Below are positions 4,525-7,855 of a DNA stretch of 7,855 nt, one piece after another; the stretch's first letter is position 1, and each line of letters starts with the position of its first letter. The DNA comes from Clostridium sp. CAG:221 (GTDB lineage Bacteria; Bacillota; Clostridia; Clostridiales; Clostridiaceae): assembly GCA_000435835.1 (NCBI GenBank), contig FR883386.1, positions 1 through 7,855 on the forward strand, read 5' to 3'. The translations under genes were made by a program, and so were the position numbers. The notes beneath the pieces are model-generated. The model saw only the letters and a list, made by a program, of their open reading frames with translations, had not been told where the DNA came from and did no database searches.

Positions 4525-6009
4525 ATGTTAAAAGTAGCAACATTTAGTAGAACATCAACTGATAATATAAGTCAATCTAAGTCTATAGAAAATCAAGAGG
4601 ATGTTTATAAAAGTTGGATAGAGAAAAATAATTGTGTATTATACAAAAACTACATAGATGAAGGAATTTCAGGCACTAAGGGAAAGTATCGAGTTGAATG
4701 GAAAGAGTTAATTCAAGATGGCAAAGAAAAAAAATATGATATTTTATTAAGCAAATCATATAGTCGGTTTGGTAGAAATATGGTTGAAACTTTATCAGCT
4801 ATTAAGGAACTTAGAGAAGCAGGTATAAGAATTATTTTTATAGAGGATAATTTGGATAGTACAAAAGATACAACTAATTTTGGTTTATTTAGTTGGTTAG
4901 CTGAAATGGAATCAAAAAAAACAAGTGAAAGAATTAAGACGGTTTTTGATAACTTTAAGGAAAAAGGTAAGATATATAATTGCATAGCACCTTGGGGATA
5001 TGATTATGATATAGAGAAAAAGAATTTTGTAATTAATGAGGTAGAAGCATCTATAATAAGAAGGATATTCAAACTATATGTACAAGGTAATGGGACAACT
5101 AGAATTGCTAATATACTAACATCAGAAGGGATAAAAGGCAAAAATGGAGGAGTAATAAGGGGTAATACTATTAAAAATACTATATTAAATGAGGTATATG
5201 TAGGAACATTGGTTCAAGGGAAGTCAGAAGGCATTGATGTTACTATATCAAAGAGAAATAAGATAGAACAAGAAAAATGGGTTAAGCATTTAAACAATCA
5301 TGAAGCTATTATTACTTATGAAACTTTTATAGAAGCAAATAAAAGATTTAAAGTGAATTCTGAAAAAGCTAAAAAGCATAGATATAGTATAAAAGGAATT
5401 GAAAGGTCATCTAATGCAAGTTTATTTAGCAATTTATTAATATGTAGTAATTGTGGAGCAAGTATTACTATTAGAAGAAAGAAAGGTAAAAAGATACACT
5501 ATAATTGTAGTGAATATGAAAAAGTCGGGGTTTCAGTTGGACATACTAGCAATAGAATAGATGAAGATTTTTTAGTAGAATATATCTTATTTAGACTTAA
5601 CGAACTTATAGAACGTGATTTTGATATTATAAATATAAATGCTAACATTGATATAAAAAAAGAATTAGAAAGTCAATTACAAGCAGTTGAAAAGTCAATT
5701 AATGAGCAGATGAAAAAGACTAGAAATTTAATCAACTTATATGATGAAAAAGTAATATCAATGAATCAGTTTAAATTAGAAAATGAAACTATTAGCAATA
5801 CATTAGATAGTTTAATGAAAAATAAAGAAGTTTTAGAAGATAAGATAAAAAATATACCTCAAGAAACTGGAAGTTTTAAAAAAGATATTGAATCAGTTTT
5901 AAAGATACCAGTTGAACAATGGAATAATTCAATGTTAAAAACCATAATAAAAAAAATTTATATTAATAATGATGGAACTATAAATATACAATGGATTATA
6001 GAAGGATAA
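4525..6009 (+). CDS. Large serine recombinase (site-specific integrase), 494 aa
   Basis: This enzyme integrates and excises the element through a phosphoserine-DNA intermediate. The N-terminal resolvase domain (1-150) has VATFSRTST with Arg9 and nucleophile Ser11, DEGISGT, and SYSRFGRN with Arg81 and Arg84. The recombinase domain follows (about 155-290; PWGYDYD, EASIIRRIFKLYVQGNG, TIKNTILNEVYVGTL). The zinc ribbon has Cys307, Cys310 and Cys328, with His340 at the place of the usual fourth Cys. A coiled coil (about 365-455) gives directionality control. Length is typical (450-600). AAAGGAGG (4507-4514) sets the start at ATG 4525. A terminator lies just upstream and no promoter is evident in the short gap, so expression may be low. 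The gene ends about 40 bp before manC homology begins. Confidence 0.97.
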   Translation: MLKVATFSRTSTDNISQSKSIENQEDVYKSWIEKNNCVLYKNYIDEGISGTKGKYRVEWKELIQDGKEKKYDILLSKSYSRFGRNMVETLSAIKELREAGIRIIFIEDNLDSTKDTTNFGLFSWLAEMESKKTSERIKTVFDNFKEKGKIYNCIAPWGYDYDIEKKNFVINEVEASIIRRIFKLYVQGNGTTRIANILTSEGIKGKNGGVIRGNTIKNTILNEVYVGTLVQGKSEGIDVTISKRNKIEQEKWVKHLNNHEAIITYETFIEANKRFKVNSEKAKKHRYSIKGIERSSNASLFSNLLICSNCGASITIRRKKGKKIHYNCSEYEKVGVSVGHTSNRIDEDFLVEYILFRLNELIERDFDIININANIDIKKELESQLQAVEKSINEQMKKTRNLINLYDEKVISMNQFKLENETISNTLDSLMKNKEVLEDKIKNIPQETGSFKKDIESVLKIPVEQWNNSMLKTIIKKIYINNDGTINIQWIIEG

Positions 6010-6039
6010 AGTAGATGTATATATAAACCTAAAAGGGTA

Positions 6040-6057
6040 TATTTAGCAACTGCTACA
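6040..6057. other. Right attachment junction (attR), approximate
   Basis: The recombinase ends at 6009. In the same frame, family-like ManC residues begin at about ATATCIGLSAV (codons from 6046), while the residues before (IYKPKRVYL) do not resemble the R-N-T usual for ManC at this place. The crossover therefore probably lies near 6046-6052. The matching left junction with the 5' half of manC is outside the window, so the core cannot be fixed. Confidence 0.6.
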
Positions 6058-6861
6058 TGTATTGGTTTATCAGCAGTGAAATTATTGAAGAAGGATAATG
6101 ATGCAGTAATGGTGGTGTTACCTTCGGATCATCATATAAAGGGTGAAAAGGAGTATATAGACACTTTATTAGAGGCTATTGAATTAGCCAATAGACGTAG
6201 GGGGATAGTAACTATAGGAATTACACCTACAAGACCTGAAACTGGATATGGTTATATAGAAATGGGTGATAAACTTCAGACATCAGCTGGTGCTTATAAG
6301 ATATCTAGATTTACAGAAAAACCTAATATTGAAGTAGCTAAGGATTTCTTGCTTAAGGAAACTTATCTTTGGAATTCAGGCATATTTGTTTTTAGAGCTG
6401 ATGTTATCTTAAGGGAGATGGAAAAGTATCTACCTAAGATATATAAATCATTAATGGAAATATATGCACACATAGGAGAAGATGATGAAGAAGAAGTCAT
6501 TAGGGAACAATATAATTTAATTGATGGAATATCCATTGATTTTGGTATTATGCAAAAAACAAGAAGAGCATATGTCATTAAAGGTAATTTTTATTGGGAT
6601 GATATCGGTACTTTTAATGCCTTAAGTAGATATTTAAATAAGTGTAGTGGAAATGAAATAAGTAAAAATGTATATGTACAGGAATGTGAAAATTGCTCTA
6701 TCTTTGGTGATAAAAATTTAATCATAGGTTTTGGCGTCAAGGATCTGGTGATAGTTGATGCTGGTGATGTTATTTTGGTAATGGATAAAAACAAGGATCA
6801 AGAAATTAAACATTTATTAAATGATTTAAATGAAAATGTTGATTACGGAAGCTATATTTAG
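6046..6861 (+). pseudogene. manC: Mannose-1-phosphate guanylyltransferase, 3' fragment interrupted by the element
   Basis: The intact enzyme makes GDP-mannose from GTP and mannose-1-phosphate in the cytoplasm, for surface polysaccharides and glycans. The 271 residues here carry the family's blocks in order: ATCIGLSAV, VVLPSDHHI, PETGYGYIEMG, RFTEKP, YLWNSGIFVF, SIDFGIMQKT, NFYWDDIGTFNAL and VDAGDVILVMDK. The first 90 or so residues, including the GGxGxRLWP nucleotide-binding signature, are missing because homology starts at the recombinase junction. A GTG at 6076 could in principle start a 261-residue product, but it would lack the active-site loop. The reading frame is otherwise undamaged, as expected if the insertion is recent or reversible. 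A strong terminator overlaps the stop codon. Excision should rebuild the gene if the 5' half survives at the left end. Confidence 0.92.
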
Positions 6862-6873
6862 CTTCCGTTTTTT
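6845..6873 (+). terminator. Terminator of manC
   Basis: ACGGAAGCTA (6845-6854) and TAGCTTCCGT (6859-6868) form a perfect 10-bp stem with a four-base loop, followed by six T. The stop codon of manC is part of the right arm. Confidence 0.95.
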
Positions 6874-7020
6874 ATGGTAATATAAAATTCGAAATTATTT
6901 TATTGATGATAGCAATGATTTTGTTAATTAAAGAATTAAAAATAGCATTAATATTAAATTATTAACTATAATTATTAGAAAATATAGCAACAATAATTCT
7001 AAGAAAAATTAGTTTTATGA

Positions 7021-7398
7021 AAAGAACTTACATTAACTGATATTGCATGGTTAGAATTTACTCCATTAATGGATAGTAAAATTAGTAAAGATAAAGTAAT
7101 AGAGTTAAGTACAGATATTAGTGATAAAGATGTGAAAAACCAATGTCAAACTATTTTATTATCATTGGCATTAAAATTTAATATTGAAATTAGTGATGAA
7201 TTAGGAAGGAAGATACGTATGTCACCATTAGGGCAAAAGATATTTAATGAAGGAATTGAAGAAGGAAAAATTGAAAAACAAAGAGAAATAGCAAGAAATT
7301 TACTAGATGTATTAAATGACCAAATGATTGCAAAAAAATGTGATTTATCATTAGAAGAAGTAAAGCAGCTTAGAAAAGAATATGAGAATAAGAAATAG
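7021..7398 (+). pseudogene. Rpn-family recombination-promoting nuclease / putative transposase, C-terminal remnant
   Basis: The frame after the TGA at 7018-7020 reads KELTLTDIAWLEFTPLMDSK before the first ATG at 7069 and continues to TAG at 7396-7398. This upstream part matches the family as well as what follows, so the ATG is not a genuine start but lies inside a 5'-truncated gene. Family features are the TDIAWLEFTPLMDS block, CQTILLSLALKF, the GQKIFNEGIEEGKIEKQREIA repeat-like Glu/Gly/Lys helix and the C-terminal RNLLDVL-x-QMIAKKCDLSLEEVKQLRKEY unit. Intact members have about 280-300 residues with an N-terminal PD-(D/E)XK nuclease domain, absent here. No promoter or binding site was found. 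The 160 bp before it (6874-7020) are AT-rich and show nothing further. Such remnants are common in clostridial chromosomes. Confidence 0.72.
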
Positions 7399-7430
7399 GA
7401 TATGGACATAGATTTTTCTATGACCATATC
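7399..7430. terminator. Convergent terminator hairpin between the Rpn remnant and the antiporter gene
   Basis: GATATGG (7399-7405) pairs with CCATATC (7424-7430). After one A-A mismatch CATAG (7407-7411) pairs with CTATG (7418-7422), around a six-base loop. TTATTTTATTTATT follows on the plus side. It lies between two converging genes and probably serves both. Confidence 0.72.
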
Positions 7431-7442
7431 TTATTTTATTTA

Positions 7443-7855
7443 TTAAGCTGATAATTCTCCAGAATAACCTTGAGATAAAAATCTAGGTGAAGTAAGTTTT
7501 ATTCCAATGGCGCCTATAGGAGCTGTAATTAATACGCTTAATATGGCTAAAGCTTGCATTATTTCTCCACCAGCTATACCCATTTGTAGTGGAATACCAG
7601 CTTTGGCAGATTGAACAGTTGCTTTAGGAAGATAAGCTACTACACAAAAGATTCTTTCTTTTACATTTAAATTTGTACCTATCAATGAAATAAGAACACC
7701 TATGGAGCGAATGCTCAAGGAAATCATAAGCATAATAACTCCAATCCAGATATATTTACCTACTAAAGTAGGGTTTATGGCCATTCCAACAAAAGCAAAT
7801 AGATATAGTTTGCCATACTTCCATACAACATTAATTTTATCTTGTATATTCTTAG
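7443..7855 (-). CDS. Cation:proton antiporter, C-terminal part (5' end beyond the window)
   Basis: The minus-strand frame is open from the right edge of the window to TAA at 7443-7445, about 136 residues. An ATG at 7784 lies within it, but the residues before (KYGKLYLFAFVGMAINP) continue the same membrane protein, so the true start is outside. Hydrophobic segments correspond to at least four transmembrane helices: LYLFAFVGMAI, YIWIGVIMLMISLSIRSIG, the region around VVAYLPKATVQSAKAGIPL, and MQALAILSVLITAPIGAIG. The AYLPKATVQ-AxxGIPL and LSVLITAPIGAIGI blocks are typical of the end of the CPA-type Na+/H+ exchanger domain. It belongs to the chromosome, converges on the Rpn remnant, and has no visible link with the element. 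Confidence 0.82.
   Translation of the reverse strand, partial: KNIQDKINVVWKYGKLYLFAFVGMAINPTLVGKYIWIGVIMLMISLSIRSIGVLISLIGTNLNVKERIFCVVAYLPKATVQSAKAGIPLQMGIAGGEIMQALAILSVLITAPIGAIGIKLTSPRFLSQGYSGELSA

Larger units (their letters stand above)
1..6050. mobile_element. Right part of an integrated phage satellite-like or prophage-derived element; left end outside window
   Basis: Everything left of about 6050 looks like mobile DNA. It carries two small RHH regulators, a TerS-like protein, a prohead protease and, at the extreme right, a large serine recombinase whose stop codon lies about 40 bp before homology to manC begins. The left boundary is not in the window: no 5' half of manC is seen, and the first ORF is already open at base 2. 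TerS and head genes without portal, large terminase or major capsid resemble a PICI-like phage satellite. A deleted prophage, or a larger phage extending left, is the alternative. The integrase sits at the right end and is transcribed towards the junction, as is usual for serine-integrase elements. Confidence 0.8.

Noticed and set aside
4713..4985. Minus-strand ORF of 90 codons
   Set aside because: Antisense of the catalytic domain of the recombinase, whose motifs are unmistakable; low-complexity Ser/Leu product.
6363..6794. Two minus-strand ORFs opposite manC
   Set aside because: Antisense shadows of the conserved ManC reading frame, Ser/Leu-rich and without start signals.
6076..6861. manC as an intact 261-codon gene starting at GTG 6076
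   Set aside because: Homology continues upstream of the GTG to about 6046, there is no binding site, and the nucleotide-binding N-terminus of the family is missing.
7146..7427. Minus-strand ORF of 93 codons opposite the Rpn remnant
   Set aside because: Antisense shadow; the plus-strand frame has recognisable family blocks.

Overview
The window is AT-rich Gram-positive DNA of Clostridium type: A/T-ending codons, strong AGGAGG-like ribosome binding sites, hairpin-plus-T-run terminators, and clostridial protein families. It shows the right part of a mobile element (about 1-6050, left end outside the window) inserted into a chromosomal mannose-1-phosphate guanylyltransferase gene (manC), followed by ordinary chromosome (6050-7855).

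Element, left to right. Positions 2-355 hold the 3' part of an unrecognised gene. A 47-residue ribbon-helix-helix (RHH) protein follows (530-673). About 1.1 kb without a gene comes next (674-1791). Its first half (about 680-1240) is packed with long inverted repeats and balanced in G and C, so it looks like a large structured RNA or a replication/packaging site. Its second half is C-poor and unstructured, and may contain a decayed ORF; it closes with a strong terminator at 1656-1700. A compact operon then runs from 1792 to 4086: a second RHH protein, a likely P27-type small terminase subunit (TerS), an unrecognised protein, a helical coiled-coil protein, and an HK97-type prohead protease. It closes with a second strong terminator. 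No portal, large terminase or major capsid gene is visible. TerS plus head-modifying functions without structural genes resembles phage satellites (PICI-like elements) more than a complete prophage. Because the left end is not seen, a decayed prophage cannot be excluded.

An overlooked 69-codon gene (4269-4478) with a good ribosome binding site but an ATA where the start codon should be lies just before a 494-residue large serine recombinase (4525-6009). A terminator separates the two. The recombinase gene ends about 40 bp before homology to manC begins, which marks the right attachment junction.

Chromosomal side: manC has lost its 5' part, including the nucleotide-binding signature, so the copy here cannot be functional unless the element excises. 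After its terminator come a 5'-truncated Rpn-family nuclease/transposase remnant and the 3' end of a cation:proton antiporter on the minus strand.

Possible working model (inference): the recombinase moves the element in and out of manC, while the TerS-protease operon diverts a helper phage's packaging and head assembly.
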